Positions 7,790 to 17,019 are shown, numbered from the stretch's first letter. The stretch is 64,000 nucleotides of DNA from JBCBCP01 sp038530575 (GCA_038530575.1 JBCBCP010000012.1:1-64000); one strand, 5' to 3'. Notes: a model not told the origin generated them from the letters alone. Numbers and translations are program-made.

Positions 7790-9277
7790 ATGCTAGACCA
7801 GGAACGCATCAACCTTTTGCGCGCGAAACCTGTTGCGCCGCAGGCTCATTTTGTAGGCGGGACATGGACTCCGTCCTCAGACGGAGGAACGCGTGCTGTT
7901 TACAGCCCTGCTGATGGCGCAGAATTAACAACGATTGCAGAAGGCACCGCCATCGACGTGGATGCTGCGGTCACCAGTGCCAGAGCTTCCTTTGAGGATG
8001 GCCGCTGGTCTCGCATGGCGCCGGTTCAGCGCAAGCAGGTAATGCATCGCTTTGCCGATCTGGTACAGCAACACGCTTTGGAACTTGCCGTGTTGGGCGT
8101 GCGCGACAATGGCACCGAGATTGGCATGGCGATCAAGGCTGAGCCGGGCTCTGCAGCGCAAACGATCCGATTTTATGCTGAAGCGATTGACAAGGTGTCG
8201 GGGGAAATCACCCCGACGCCAGACGGCACGCTTGCCCTGGTGCACCGCGAACCCATTGGAGTCGTTGGCGTCATTGTTCCCTGGAACTTCCCCTTGATGA
8301 TTGCCGCCTGGAAGATCGCTCCCGCACTCGCGGCTGGTAATTCGGTGGTGATGAAGCCCGCCGAAAGCGCGTCGCTATCGCTCTTGAAGCTTGCGTCGCT
8401 GGCGCAAGAAGCCGGTTTACCCGATGGCGTTCTGAACGTCGTGACAGGGGCAGGTTCTGTTGTCGGGGAGGCTATGGGGCTTCACATGGACATTGACGTA
8501 CTGGCCTTTACCGGCTCAGGCGCGACGGGGCGCCGTTTGCTGGAATATTCAGCGCGCTCCAACATGAAACGCTGCTATCTCGAACTGGGCGGCAAATCCC
8601 CGAACGTTGTTTTTGCGGACGCGCCCAATCTGGAGATGGCGGCGCAAGTTGCTGCAAACGGTATTTTCCGTAATTCGGGACAGGTCTGCATCGCAGGATC
8701 GCGATTGATCGTAGAACAGTCGATCCACTCAGACTTTGTCAAACGCGTTGTCGAAATAGCCGAAGAATTGAAAATCGGCGATCCGCTCCTGACTACTACG
8801 GATGTGGGCGCCGTGCACAGCGAAACACAACTGGCGCAGAACCTCGACTTCGTCGCCAAGGCCGAGGCTGAGGGCGCAGAGCGTTTAACGGGCGGCCAGC
8901 GCATTCTGGAAGACACCGGCGGCACATACATGTCGCCCGCTGTGCTCGACAATGTCACACCCGAAGCATCGGTCTTCCGCAACGAAGTGTTCGGCCCGGT
9001 TCTGACTGTCACCCCGTTCACCACGATGGACGACGCCATCGCACTGGCGAACGCAACTGAGTTTGGACTGTCGGGCGCGGTATGGACGTCAAACGTATCG
9101 ACCGCACATCGGGTCACGATGGGGATCAAATCGGGGATGCTGCACGTCAACACCTATGGCGGGTCGGACGTCACCATTCCGATGGGCGGGATGAAACAGT
9201 CTGGCAACGGCATCGATAAGTCACTCCACGCACTCGATAAATACGTCGATCTAAAATCGGTTTGGATGAACATCTGA
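7790..9277 (+). CDS. Aldehyde dehydrogenase (NAD(P)-dependent)
   Basis: 495 residues from the ATG at 7790, which has a good GGGAGG ribosome-binding site; an upstream in-frame ATG at 7757 lies before that site. Family motifs are present: VPWNFPLMIAAWKIAPALAA for the cofactor fold, the glutamate in LELGGKSPN, and the catalytic cysteine in GQVCIAGSR. It oxidises an aldehyde to the acid, here probably one produced by the divergent aminotransferase pathway or an aromatic aldehyde. The stop shares one base with the next start (TGATG, 9275-9279), coupling it to the MBL hydrolase. Confidence 0.88.
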   Translation: MLDQERINLLRAKPVAPQAHFVGGTWTPSSDGGTRAVYSPADGAELTTIAEGTAIDVDAAVTSARASFEDGRWSRMAPVQRKQVMHRFADLVQQHALELAVLGVRDNGTEIGMAIKAEPGSAAQTIRFYAEAIDKVSGEITPTPDGTLALVHREPIGVVGVIVPWNFPLMIAAWKIAPALAAGNSVVMKPAESASLSLLKLASLAQEAGLPDGVLNVVTGAGSVVGEAMGLHMDIDVLAFTGSGATGRRLLEYSARSNMKRCYLELGGKSPNVVFADAPNLEMAAQVAANGIFRNSGQVCIAGSRLIVEQSIHSDFVKRVVEIAEELKIGDPLLTTTDVGAVHSETQLAQNLDFVAKAEAEGAERLTGGQRILEDTGGTYMSPAVLDNVTPEASVFRNEVFGPVLTVTPFTTMDDAIALANATEFGLSGAVWTSNVSTAHRVTMGIKSGMLHVNTYGGSDVTIPMGGMKQSGNGIDKSLHALDKYVDLKSVWMNI

Positions 9278-10140
9278 TGAGCGAAAATCCCGATCAGGTC
9301 ACGCTTCTTGGCGTCAAAGGCGGCCCGGCCATTCGGCAAGGTGGTGCAATGCCGACCTCTTCCCTCCTGCAATTCGGGGGTCAGACGATCCTGATCGATT
9401 GCGGAATTGGGGTTGCGCGTTCGACCGTATACGCAGGCGTATCGCTGCTCGACATCGACGCGATTTTCATCACGCATCTTCATTCGGATCACGTGCTCGA
9501 ACTTGGGCCACTTCTCTACACGGCGTGGACAACCGGGTTGAATCGGACCGTGCGCGTTTATGGCCCTGAGGGTATCGCGGGTTATTGGGACGGCTTTTTG
9601 CAGGCGATGGCATTCGACTATGCGATCCGGCTTGACGACGAAGGCCGTCCCCCACTGCGTGATCTTGTCGACGTGATCACCTACGGCCCCGGCCCTGTCG
9701 CAGATGTCGACGGTCTGTCAACGACCGCATTCCGTGTCGATCATCCCCCCGTGACGGATTGTTTCGCGCTGCGGTTCGAGGCTGGCGGCAAAAGTGTCGT
9801 CTTTTCGGCTGACACCTGTTACTTCCCGCCGCTTGCCGAATTTGCCAAAGGCGCAAACATACTGGTGCACGAGGCCATGCTGACCTCCGGCGTGGATAAG
9901 CTCGTCGCGCGGACGCCCGGCGCGGGCCGGCTTCGCGAACATCTTATGGCATCGCACACACCCGCTGATGACGCAGGCCGCATCGCATCATCTGCCATGG
10001 TCGGAAGACTCGTGCTCAACCACCTTGTGCCCGCGGACGATCCGGACTTCGCCGAGAGCGACTGGAAGGACGAGGTGGCAAAGACATGGAACGGGCCCAT
10101 CACCATTGGACAAGACGGGCTGACCATACCAATCAGTTAG
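9277..10140 (+). CDS. MBL-fold metal-dependent hydrolase
   Basis: 287 residues starting at the ATG that overlaps the aldehyde dehydrogenase stop. The metallo-beta-lactamase zinc motif is canonical: FITHLHSDHVLELGPLL (HxHxDH). Further metal ligands are in SADTCYFPPL and NHLVPADDP. The overall pattern resembles ribonuclease Z-like or arylsulfatase-type MBL hydrolases. It is probably a cytoplasmic esterase or lactonase. No signal peptide is visible. The substrate is unknown, but coupling to the dehydrogenase suggests it works in the same pathway. Confidence 0.8.
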   Translation: MSENPDQVTLLGVKGGPAIRQGGAMPTSSLLQFGGQTILIDCGIGVARSTVYAGVSLLDIDAIFITHLHSDHVLELGPLLYTAWTTGLNRTVRVYGPEGIAGYWDGFLQAMAFDYAIRLDDEGRPPLRDLVDVITYGPGPVADVDGLSTTAFRVDHPPVTDCFALRFEAGGKSVVFSADTCYFPPLAEFAKGANILVHEAMLTSGVDKLVARTPGAGRLREHLMASHTPADDAGRIASSAMVGRLVLNHLVPADDPDFAESDWKDEVAKTWNGPITIGQDGLTIPIS

Positions 10141-10199
10141 GCCCAATCGCCAGAAACAACGAACACACTTGCCCGGTAAAGGGGCCAACGGAGGACAAC

Positions 10200-11150
10200 A
10201 TGGCAAAGGCATTCGCCTCGCAAGGGGACATGACCGAAAAGACAATCACCTTTGATGAGATCGGCGACGGTCTTTGGGCCTTCACGGCTGAAGGCGACCC
10301 GAACTCTGGCGTGATCATCGGCGACGACAGCGTGATGATCGTGGAAGCACAAGCGACGCCGCGCCTTGCAAACAAAGTGATCGAAAAGGTGCGCGAGGTC
10401 ACCGACAAGCCGATCAGCCACGTGGTGCTGACCCATTACCACGCGGTCCGGGTGCTGGGAGCCTCGGCCTTTGGCGCACCCCAGATCATCATGTCCGACA
10501 CCGCCCGGTCCATGGTCATGGAACGTGGACAGGAAGATTGGGACAGCGAATTTCAGCGCTTCCCCCGTCTTTTTGAGGGTCACGAGAGCATTCCAGGCCT
10601 CACCTATCCGACGACGACCTTCAGCGATCAGATGACTGTCTATCTCGGCAATCGCCGCGTGGACATTAAGCAGATTGGCCGGGCTCATACCGCCGGTGAC
10701 GCAGTGATTCATGTTCCGGATCAGAACGTGATGTTCACGGGTGACATCGTCGAGGATCACTCCGCCTGCTATTGCGGCGATGGTCACTTCGCGGATTGGG
10801 GCCAGACGCTCGATAACATCGCAGCCTATGACGTCGATGCGATTGCGCCCGGTCGCGGCGGTGCGCTTGTTGGCAAGGATGCGGTGGCCAGTGCCATCGA
10901 AAGCACCCGTGACTTTGTCGACAGCACCTACAAACCCGCTGCCCGCGTGGCGATGAAAGGCGGTAGCCTGAAGGACGCGTGGGACGCCGTGCGCGACGCC
11001 TGTGATCCAAAATTCAAGGACTATGCCATCTACGAGCACTGCCTGCCGTTCAACGTCGCCCGCGCCTACGACGAGGCGCGCGGCATCGCGCATCCGCGCA
11101 TTTGGACCGCAGATCGTGACATGAAAATGTGGGAGGCCCTGCAGGGCTAA
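10200..11150 (+). CDS. MBL-fold protein with an altered HxHxDH motif, first gene of the homogentisate operon
   Basis: 316 residues, starting at the ATG preceded by GGAGGA. The fold is clear: GVIIGDDSVMIVEAQATP, VLTHYHAVRVLG, IGRAHTAGDAVIH and MFTGDIVE. In the zinc motif the family norm HxHxDH is replaced by HYHAVR. The Asp and third His that normally bind the second metal are missing, while the later His and Asp ligands remain. It precedes an FAD monooxygenase by 16 nt and is probably co-transcribed with hmgA-maiA-fahA. A one-metal hydrolase or lactonase for a ring-derived intermediate is possible. Function is not established. Confidence 0.75.
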   Translation: MAKAFASQGDMTEKTITFDEIGDGLWAFTAEGDPNSGVIIGDDSVMIVEAQATPRLANKVIEKVREVTDKPISHVVLTHYHAVRVLGASAFGAPQIIMSDTARSMVMERGQEDWDSEFQRFPRLFEGHESIPGLTYPTTTFSDQMTVYLGNRRVDIKQIGRAHTAGDAVIHVPDQNVMFTGDIVEDHSACYCGDGHFADWGQTLDNIAAYDVDAIAPGRGGALVGKDAVASAIESTRDFVDSTYKPAARVAMKGGSLKDAWDAVRDACDPKFKDYAIYEHCLPFNVARAYDEARGIAHPRIWTADRDMKMWEALQG

Positions 11151-11166
11151 ACCAAGGGAGGACCAA

Positions 11167-12795
11167 ATGCTGGACGATCGCTACTCGCTCGCCTTCAAGC
11201 TCTATCCTTACGCACGCTCTGCCGATCAGGACGCCGATACGCCTGTGCGCACACCGGTCGTCGTGATGGGCGGCGGCCCTGTCGGGGTTGGGATCGCCAT
11301 AGACCTTGGGCGTCAGGGCATTCCGGTTGTTGTCCTGGACGATCACGAGGGCATCGGCATGGGCTCCCGCGCGATTTGTTTTGCCAAGCGCACACTTGAG
11401 ATCGCCGACCGCTACGGCTGCGGCGAACCGATGCTGGACAAGGGCGTGGTGTGGAACCTTGGCAAAGTGTTCCACGAAGATCGCAAAGTGTTCGAGTTCA
11501 ATTTGCTGCCCGAAAAGGGACATAAGTTTCCCGCTTTCATCAACCTGCAGCAGCCTTATTTCGAAAAGTTCCAAGTGGAGCAGGTCCGAGCTTTGCAGGC
11601 CCAAGGCGCACCCATCGACATTCGCGGCAAGAACCGGGTCGAGAGCGTCGTGGTCAAGGACAACCATGTCGTGCTTGAGGTGATGACCCCTGAGGGCCCC
11701 TACACGATGGAGGCCGATTGGATGATCGGCTGCGATGGTGCCAATTCGGCGCTGCGCCGGATGATGGGGCTGGAATTCGAGGGCCGCGTCTTTGAAGACA
11801 GCTTCCTGATCGCCGACATCAAAATGATCAACGAGAGCTTCCCGACCGAACGCTGGTTCTGGTTTGAACCGCCGAATAGCTCCGGCTCCTCAATCTTGCT
11901 TCACAGGCAGCCCGACGATGTGTGGCGCGTGGATTTCCAGATTGGCTGGGATGTCGACCGCAAAGAAGAGATGAAAGAGGAGAACATCCGCAAGCGGCTG
12001 GACGCAATGCTGGGGGATGTCGAGTACGAGATCGTCTGGTCGTCGATCTACACGTTCCAGTGCAAACGGATGGAAACCTTCCGTCATGGGCCGGTCCTGT
12101 TCGCGGGCGACAGCGCGCATCAGGTGTCACCCTTTGGCGCGCGCGGCTGCAACTCGGGCATGCAGGATGTCGACAATCTGGGATGGAAACTGGGGCTTGT
12201 GATTGACGGCAAGGCGCCCGACGCCCTGCTTGATACCTACCACGAGGAACGCGCCCACGGGGCGGATGAAAACATTCTGAACTCGACCCGCGCGACAGAC
12301 TTCATCACGCCCAAGTCCAAGATCAGCCATGTGTTTCGCAACGCCGTGCTGGATCTTGCCGAGAACCACGCCTTCGCGCGCCCGCTCGTGAACTCAGGGC
12401 GGCTCAGCTTGCCCTGTACTTATGATGGGTTGTCGCTTAACGGGCCTGATGCTTTGCCCGCTGGACCAAGCCGAACCCGCGTCGGAAGCCCCTGCCCCGA
12501 CGCGCCTTTGAACGACGGTTTCCTGCTCTCGAAGCTTGGCAACGCGTTCCAGATCCTGACGATCGACACGGATGCGCCGGAGCAAATCGAGGACGGCGGG
12601 ATCACTGCCAAACGTTTGGCGATCTCAGCATCAGACGACCCGACTGGCGCCTTGCGCGAACGCTACTTGGGCGACACCAAAGCGGCAGTCTATCTGATCC
12701 GACCAGACCAGCACGTCGCGGCCCGTTGGAACGCGTTTGATGAAGATGCTGTCCGTGCGGCGCTCCGCACAGCCACCGCAAAAGGAGCCGCATAA
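11167..12795 (+). CDS. FAD-dependent aromatic-ring monooxygenase (MhpA/PHBH type)
   Basis: 542 residues with the three flavin-monooxygenase fingerprints: the Rossmann motif VVVMGGGPVGVGIAIDLG, the DG motif WMIGCDGANSALRRMMG and the GD motif GPVLFAGDSAHQVSPFGARG. A C-terminal thioredoxin-like tail is present. Group A enzymes of this type hydroxylate phenols using NAD(P)H and O2. The position directly before DUF2783 and hmgA suggests that it makes homogentisate, or a precursor, from a hydroxyphenylacetate-like substrate. That assignment is inference. No 4-hydroxyphenylpyruvate dioxygenase is found in the window. Confidence 0.8.
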   Translation: MLDDRYSLAFKLYPYARSADQDADTPVRTPVVVMGGGPVGVGIAIDLGRQGIPVVVLDDHEGIGMGSRAICFAKRTLEIADRYGCGEPMLDKGVVWNLGKVFHEDRKVFEFNLLPEKGHKFPAFINLQQPYFEKFQVEQVRALQAQGAPIDIRGKNRVESVVVKDNHVVLEVMTPEGPYTMEADWMIGCDGANSALRRMMGLEFEGRVFEDSFLIADIKMINESFPTERWFWFEPPNSSGSSILLHRQPDDVWRVDFQIGWDVDRKEEMKEENIRKRLDAMLGDVEYEIVWSSIYTFQCKRMETFRHGPVLFAGDSAHQVSPFGARGCNSGMQDVDNLGWKLGLVIDGKAPDALLDTYHEERAHGADENILNSTRATDFITPKSKISHVFRNAVLDLAENHAFARPLVNSGRLSLPCTYDGLSLNGPDALPAGPSRTRVGSPCPDAPLNDGFLLSKLGNAFQILTIDTDAPEQIEDGGITAKRLAISASDDPTGALRERYLGDTKAAVYLIRPDQHVAARWNAFDEDAVRAALRTATAKGAA

Positions 12796-12986
12796 TGTCG
12801 CTCAACACCGAGCCAAACATCCCGGACCCGGACAGCTTCTACGCCGAACTCATCGACGCGCATGATGGCCTGTCCGACGCAGATAGCACCGCGTTCAATG
12901 CGCGTCTTGTGCTGCTTCTGGCCAACCACATCGGCGACCGCACTGTCCTGACAGACGCGCTGGCCGCCGCCAAGCTGAACCGCTGA
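12795..12986 (+). CDS. DUF2783-type small protein
   Basis: 63 residues. The start overlaps the monooxygenase stop (TAATG, 12793-12797), and hmgA follows 18 nt after its stop. The sequence is acidic and helical, with NIPDPDSFYAELIDAHDGL and LVLLLANHIGDRTVLTDAL, as in the DUF2783 family. That family is known to me only as small proteins beside flavin monooxygenases. No membrane segment or signal is seen. The tight coupling hints at an accessory subunit or chaperone for the flavoprotein, but this is a guess from context. Confidence 0.7.
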   Translation: MSLNTEPNIPDPDSFYAELIDAHDGLSDADSTAFNARLVLLLANHIGDRTVLTDALAAAKLNR

Positions 12987-13004
12987 CACTGCCAGGAGAC
13001 TGCA

Positions 13005-14360
13005 ATGAACACGCAAGACCGCCGCAAGATCACGCAGGAACTGAGCACGAATGGCACCACGCCGGGCTTTATGCCGGGGTTTGGCAACGACCATGAGACC
13101 GAGGCCCTGCCGGGGGCGCTGCCGCAGGGCATGAACAGCCCGCAGCGCTGCCCGTATGGCCTTTATGCCGAGCAGCTTTCGGGCACCGCCTTCACCAAGC
13201 ACCCGCCCGAGCGGACCTGGTGCTATCGCATCCGGCCGTCGGTCAAGCACTCGACCCGGTATCGCCGGATCGACGTGCCCCACTGGGAAAGCGCGCCGAA
13301 CGTGATCGACAACGTCACCAGCCTCGGCCAGTACCGCTGGAACCCGATTGAAGCGGGCGACGAGGCGCTGACCTGGGTGACCGGCATGCGCACAATCACC
13401 ACGGCGGGGGACGTCAACACGCAAGTCGGCATGGCGAGCCATGTCTATCTGATCACCGAAAGCATGGTGGACGACTACTTCTTCTCCGCCGATAGCGAGA
13501 TGCTGGTCGTCCCGCAGCAGGGCCGCATCCGGTTTTACACCGAGCTTGGCATCATCGACCTCGAGCCCAAGGAAATCGCGATCATCCCCCGCGGCCTTGT
13601 CTACCGCGTCGAATTGCTCGAGGGTCCGGCTCGCGGCTTTGTCTGCGAGAACTATGGTGAGAAGTTCGAACTGCCGGGCCGCGGCCCCATCGGGGCCAAC
13701 TGCATGGCCAACCCGCGCGACTTCAAGGCCCCCGTGGCCGCGTTTGAACACCGCGACGTGCCCTCGACCGTCACGATCAAATGGTGCGGCCAGTTCCACA
13801 TCACCGAGATTGGGCAGTCACCCTTGGACGTGGTCGCATGGCACGGCAACTACGCGCCCTACAAATACGACCTGCGCACCTATTGCCCCGTCGGCTCGAT
13901 CCTGTTCGATCACCCCGATCCGTCCATCTTTACCGTGCTCACTGCGCCGTCGGGCTCGCCCGGCACCGCCAATATCGACTTCGTCCTGTTCCGCGAGCGC
14001 TGGATGGTGGCCGAGGATACGTTCCGGCCGCCGTGGTATCACAAGAACATTATGTCCGAGTTGATGGGCAACATCTACGGTCAGTACGACGCCAAGCCAG
14101 AGGGCTTTGTCCCCGGCGGGATCTCCTTGCACAACATGATGCTGCCGCACGGGCCGGACAAACAGGCGTTTGACGGCGCGTCCAGCGCGGATCTGAAGGC
14201 AGAGAAGCTGGACAACACCATGTCCTTCATGTTCGAAACCCGCTTCCCGCAGCACCTGACGGAGTATGCCGCGCAAGAGGCCCCGATGCAGGACAATTAC
14301 ATCGATGTCTGGTCTGACATGACGCTGCACTTTGATGGAACGCCCGAGGGAAAGTGGTGA
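13005..14360 (+). CDS. hmgA: Homogentisate 1,2-dioxygenase
   Basis: 451 residues, matching the family length. Recognisable blocks include FMPGFGNDHETEALPGALP, SGTAFTKHPPERTWCYRIRP and the iron-binding region with FRPPWYHKNIMSELMGNIYG, followed by HNMMLPHGPD. The enzyme opens homogentisate to 4-maleylacetoacetate with Fe(II) and O2 in the cytoplasm. It is followed by maiA, whose GTG start overlaps the hmgA stop, and then fahA, so the whole lower pathway to fumarate and acetoacetate is encoded in order. The ATG is preceded by CCAGGAGACTGCA, a good ribosome-binding site. Confidence 0.96.
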   Translation: MNTQDRRKITQELSTNGTTPGFMPGFGNDHETEALPGALPQGMNSPQRCPYGLYAEQLSGTAFTKHPPERTWCYRIRPSVKHSTRYRRIDVPHWESAPNVIDNVTSLGQYRWNPIEAGDEALTWVTGMRTITTAGDVNTQVGMASHVYLITESMVDDYFFSADSEMLVVPQQGRIRFYTELGIIDLEPKEIAIIPRGLVYRVELLEGPARGFVCENYGEKFELPGRGPIGANCMANPRDFKAPVAAFEHRDVPSTVTIKWCGQFHITEIGQSPLDVVAWHGNYAPYKYDLRTYCPVGSILFDHPDPSIFTVLTAPSGSPGTANIDFVLFRERWMVAEDTFRPPWYHKNIMSELMGNIYGQYDAKPEGFVPGGISLHNMMLPHGPDKQAFDGASSADLKAEKLDNTMSFMFETRFPQHLTEYAAQEAPMQDNYIDVWSDMTLHFDGTPEGKW

Positions 14361-14998
14361 AGCTCTACTCCTACTGGCGATCCACGACCTCTTACCGAGT
14401 GCGGATCGCCCTGAACCTCAAGGGCGTGTCCTACGATACTGTGTCCGTTGACCTTGTCGCGGGCGCACAACAGGATGCTGCCTACACTGCATTGAACCCC
14501 GTGGCCGGGGTGCCGACCCTGGTGCTGGAGGACGGCACGGTGCTGACCCAATCCATGGCGATCCTGGAATGGCTGGAGGTTGCGCATCCCGAACCGGCGC
14601 TCTTGCCCGAAGACCCGGTCGCCGCGGCGCATGCGCGGGCAGCGGCGATGGTCGTGGCCTGCGACATCCACCCCGTGAACAACCTCAAGGTGGGCGGCAA
14701 GTTGAAACAGATGGGGCACAGCCAGGATGATGTCGTGGCCTGGATGAACGATTGGATGACGCGGGGCTTTGGCTCTTTCCAAGCACTGATCAGAGACGAC
14801 ACCGAGTTTTGCTTTGGCGATACGCCGAGCCTTGCCGACACCTGCCTTGTCCCGCAGCTTTATAACGCCCATCGCTGGGGATGTGACTTGAGCGCCTTCC
14901 AACGCCTGACCGACATTGAAACGCGCTGTTTGGCCTTGCCTGCTTTCGACGCGGCGCGGCCCGAAACCCAACCTGACGCATCCCTGCCCCTCAAGTAG
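14354..14998 (+). CDS. maiA: Maleylacetoacetate isomerase (zeta-class glutathione transferase)
   Basis: 214 residues. The N-terminal thioredoxin-like domain has LYSYWRSTTSYRVRIALNLK, the zeta-class glutathione-binding motif, and NPVAGVPTLVLEDG with the cis-proline. The C-terminal helical domain contains FCFGDTPSLADTCLVPQLYN. The enzyme converts maleylacetoacetate to fumarylacetoacetate with glutathione. The start is GTG: either 14354 or the next GTG at 14357, which overlaps the hmgA stop as GTGA. Translational coupling to hmgA is clear either way. Confidence 0.94.
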   Translation: MVKLYSYWRSTTSYRVRIALNLKGVSYDTVSVDLVAGAQQDAAYTALNPVAGVPTLVLEDGTVLTQSMAILEWLEVAHPEPALLPEDPVAAAHARAAAMVVACDIHPVNNLKVGGKLKQMGHSQDDVVAWMNDWMTRGFGSFQALIRDDTEFCFGDTPSLADTCLVPQLYNAHRWGCDLSAFQRLTDIETRCLALPAFDAARPETQPDASLPLK

Positions 14999-15034
14999 CA
15001 AAGTGGTAGGGGATAATAAGCAAGGACACAAAGA

Positions 15035-16258
15035 ATGACCGATCTGATCCGCTCCTGGGTCGACAGCGCCAACACGCCCGACACCGACTTCCCAATCAAC
15101 AACCTGCCCTATGGCGCGTTCTCAACCGGTGGCGGCGACCCCCGGTGTGGTGTCGCCATCGGCGACCAAATCCTTGATCTTACCACCCTTGAGGCGGCGG
15201 GCACGCTCGACTTTGGCGGCACGCTCGGCGCGGGAAGCTGGAACGCCTTCATGGCCTTGGGCAAGGCAGAGTGGTCCCGGCTACGCAGCGAACTGACGGA
15301 CCTTCTGGCGGAAGGTGCCACATCGATGCCTGACCACCTTGTCCCCATGGTGGATGCCGCACTGCATATGCCCTTTGCGGTCAGCGAATACACCGACTTC
15401 TACGCTGGCAAGCATCACGCCATGAATGTGGGAACGATGTTCCGCGGGCCTGAAAACGCGCTGCCACCCAACTGGCTGTCGATTCCCATTGGCTACAACG
15501 GGCGGGCGTCTTCAGTTGTTGTCTCCGGCACGCCGGTCAAACGCCCACACGGCCAGCTCAAGGGTCCGAACGACGACCTGCCGCGCTTTGGCCCCTCGGC
15601 CCGCTTCGACATCGAGCTTGAGATGGGCGCGATCGTCGGCACCCCGTCGGACGGCCCGATCACAGTCGCCGAGGCCTATGACAACATCTTCGGCTACGTT
15701 CTGCTGAACGACTGGTCCGCGCGCGATATCCAGGCTTGGGAATACCAGCCGCTCGGCCCGTTCCAAGCCAAGGCGACGGCCACTTCGATCAGCCCGTGGA
15801 TCGTGACCGCCGCAGCACTTGAACCTTTCCGCACCTCAACACCGGACCGCGAACGGGAGCTTTTGGACTACCTCACCGAACCCGGCCCGATGCTCTATGA
15901 CATCGCGCTGGAGGTCGGCCTTGCCCCTGAAGGCAAGGCGGAGACCACCATCGCGCGGACGAACTACAACGAGATGTACTATTCCGCCCCCCAGCAACTG
16001 GCTCACCACACCACCAGCGGATGCCCGATGCGCGTCGGCGACCTTTTGGGCTCGGGCACCATCTCGGGGCCGGACAAGGAAAACCGTGGATCGCTTCTTG
16101 AGCTTAGCTGGGGCGGCAAAGAGCCCTTCACACTCGACACAGGCGAAAACCGCAGCTTCATCGAAGACGGCGACACCCTGACACTCAAGGGCGCGGCCCG
16201 CGGCAACGGCTACCGCGTCGGCTTTGGCACCTGCGCTGGACGCGTTGATCCCGCTTAA
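15035..16258 (+). CDS. fahA: Fumarylacetoacetase
   Basis: 407 residues. Typical FAH blocks are FYAGKHHAMNVGTMFRG, PIGYNGRASSVVVSGTPVKR, the metal-binding FDIELEMGAIVG and LLNDWSARDIQAWEYQPLGP. The enzyme hydrolyses fumarylacetoacetate to fumarate and acetoacetate, the last step of homogentisate breakdown. It follows maiA by 36 nt and precedes a MoaF-like gene by 16 nt in the same operon. Confidence 0.95.
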   Translation: MTDLIRSWVDSANTPDTDFPINNLPYGAFSTGGGDPRCGVAIGDQILDLTTLEAAGTLDFGGTLGAGSWNAFMALGKAEWSRLRSELTDLLAEGATSMPDHLVPMVDAALHMPFAVSEYTDFYAGKHHAMNVGTMFRGPENALPPNWLSIPIGYNGRASSVVVSGTPVKRPHGQLKGPNDDLPRFGPSARFDIELEMGAIVGTPSDGPITVAEAYDNIFGYVLLNDWSARDIQAWEYQPLGPFQAKATATSISPWIVTAAALEPFRTSTPDRERELLDYLTEPGPMLYDIALEVGLAPEGKAETTIARTNYNEMYYSAPQQLAHHTTSGCPMRVGDLLGSGTISGPDKENRGSLLELSWGGKEPFTLDTGENRSFIEDGDTLTLKGAARGNGYRVGFGTCAGRVDPA

Positions 16259-16274
16259 AACAGAAGGAAAAGAT

Positions 16275-16613
16275 ATGAACGAACAGCTCCAACGCACCGC
16301 CCAAACGACAAAACAACTCGCCGGGCGGATGTTCGAATACACCTATTCACGCGGCATGAAAGCCCGGCTTGAAATCGGCGAAGACACCGTTCACTGGACG
16401 ATCCTTGACGGCCCGAACAAGGGTGAGGAAGGGACAAACGACTACCTCGCGCGCGAGATCGCCGCGGGCGTCTACTTCATCCAGTGGCACGAGCCGGCGA
16501 TCAACGCGACCATCACTCTGGCGATCAACGAAATCGCCGGTTCGGTATCCAGCAGCGAAGCCTACGAGGGCGAACAGATGTTCGACACCGCTGTGATCCA
16601 TACATCGTCGTGA
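16275..16613 (+). CDS. MoaF-like small protein
   Basis: 112 residues from the ATG at 16275 after an AGAAGGAAAAG ribosome-binding site. Blocks AGRMFEYTYSRGMKARLEIG and YFIQWHEPAINATITLAIN recall the MoaF calycin-like beta-barrel domain. This domain occurs in small stand-alone proteins of uncertain role. It sits between fahA and a SnoaL-like gene at the end of the homogentisate operon. A small-molecule binding or side-product clearing role is possible, but nothing in the sequence fixes one. Confidence 0.6.
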   Translation: MNEQLQRTAQTTKQLAGRMFEYTYSRGMKARLEIGEDTVHWTILDGPNKGEEGTNDYLAREIAAGVYFIQWHEPAINATITLAINEIAGSVSSSEAYEGEQMFDTAVIHTSS

Positions 16614-16619
16614 TTGATC

Positions 16620-17003
16620 ATGCGTGATCCACAAACCGACAAGGCCAACGTCATCGCGTTCTACGAGATGATGTTCAACGACTGCAAACCGGCGGACGCC
16701 ATCGCGCAATACGCCGGAGCGGGGTATATTCAGCACAACCCGCACGTCGCCGACGGCAAGCAAGCCTTCATCGACTATTTCGAGCGCATGGCGCGGGAGC
16801 ATCCGGGCAAACGTGTCGAGATCAAACGCGCCTTTGTCGATGGCGATCACGTGATCCTGCATTGCCACCAGATGTGGCCGAACGGGCCGGATTATGCCGG
16901 GATCGATATCTTTCGTCTCGATGAAGATGGAAAAGTCGTCGAACATTGGGACGTCCTGCAAGAACTGCCCAGCCAAAGCGCCAATGACAACGGGATGTTC
17001 TGA
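16620..17003 (+). CDS. SnoaL-like/NTF2-fold protein
   Basis: About 127 residues. The start is the ATG at 16620; an ATT two codons earlier is a weak alternative. Motifs YIQHNPHVADGKQAFIDYF and VVEHWDVLQELP are characteristic of the SnoaL-like polyketide-cyclase family within the NTF2 superfamily. Members are small cytoplasmic proteins, some with isomerase or cyclase activity. It is the last gene of the homogentisate operon, 6 nt after the MoaF-like gene. Its part in the pathway is unknown. Confidence 0.72.
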   Translation: MRDPQTDKANVIAFYEMMFNDCKPADAIAQYAGAGYIQHNPHVADGKQAFIDYFERMAREHPGKRVEIKRAFVDGDHVILHCHQMWPNGPDYAGIDIFRLDEDGKVVEHWDVLQELPSQSANDNGMF

Positions 17004-17019
17004 CGCTTCGAAGTTTTAA

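Noticed and set aside
12690..13799. 369-codon minus-strand frame across hmgA
   Set aside because: It is antisense to hmgA, DUF2783 and the monooxygenase, with no recognisable motif.
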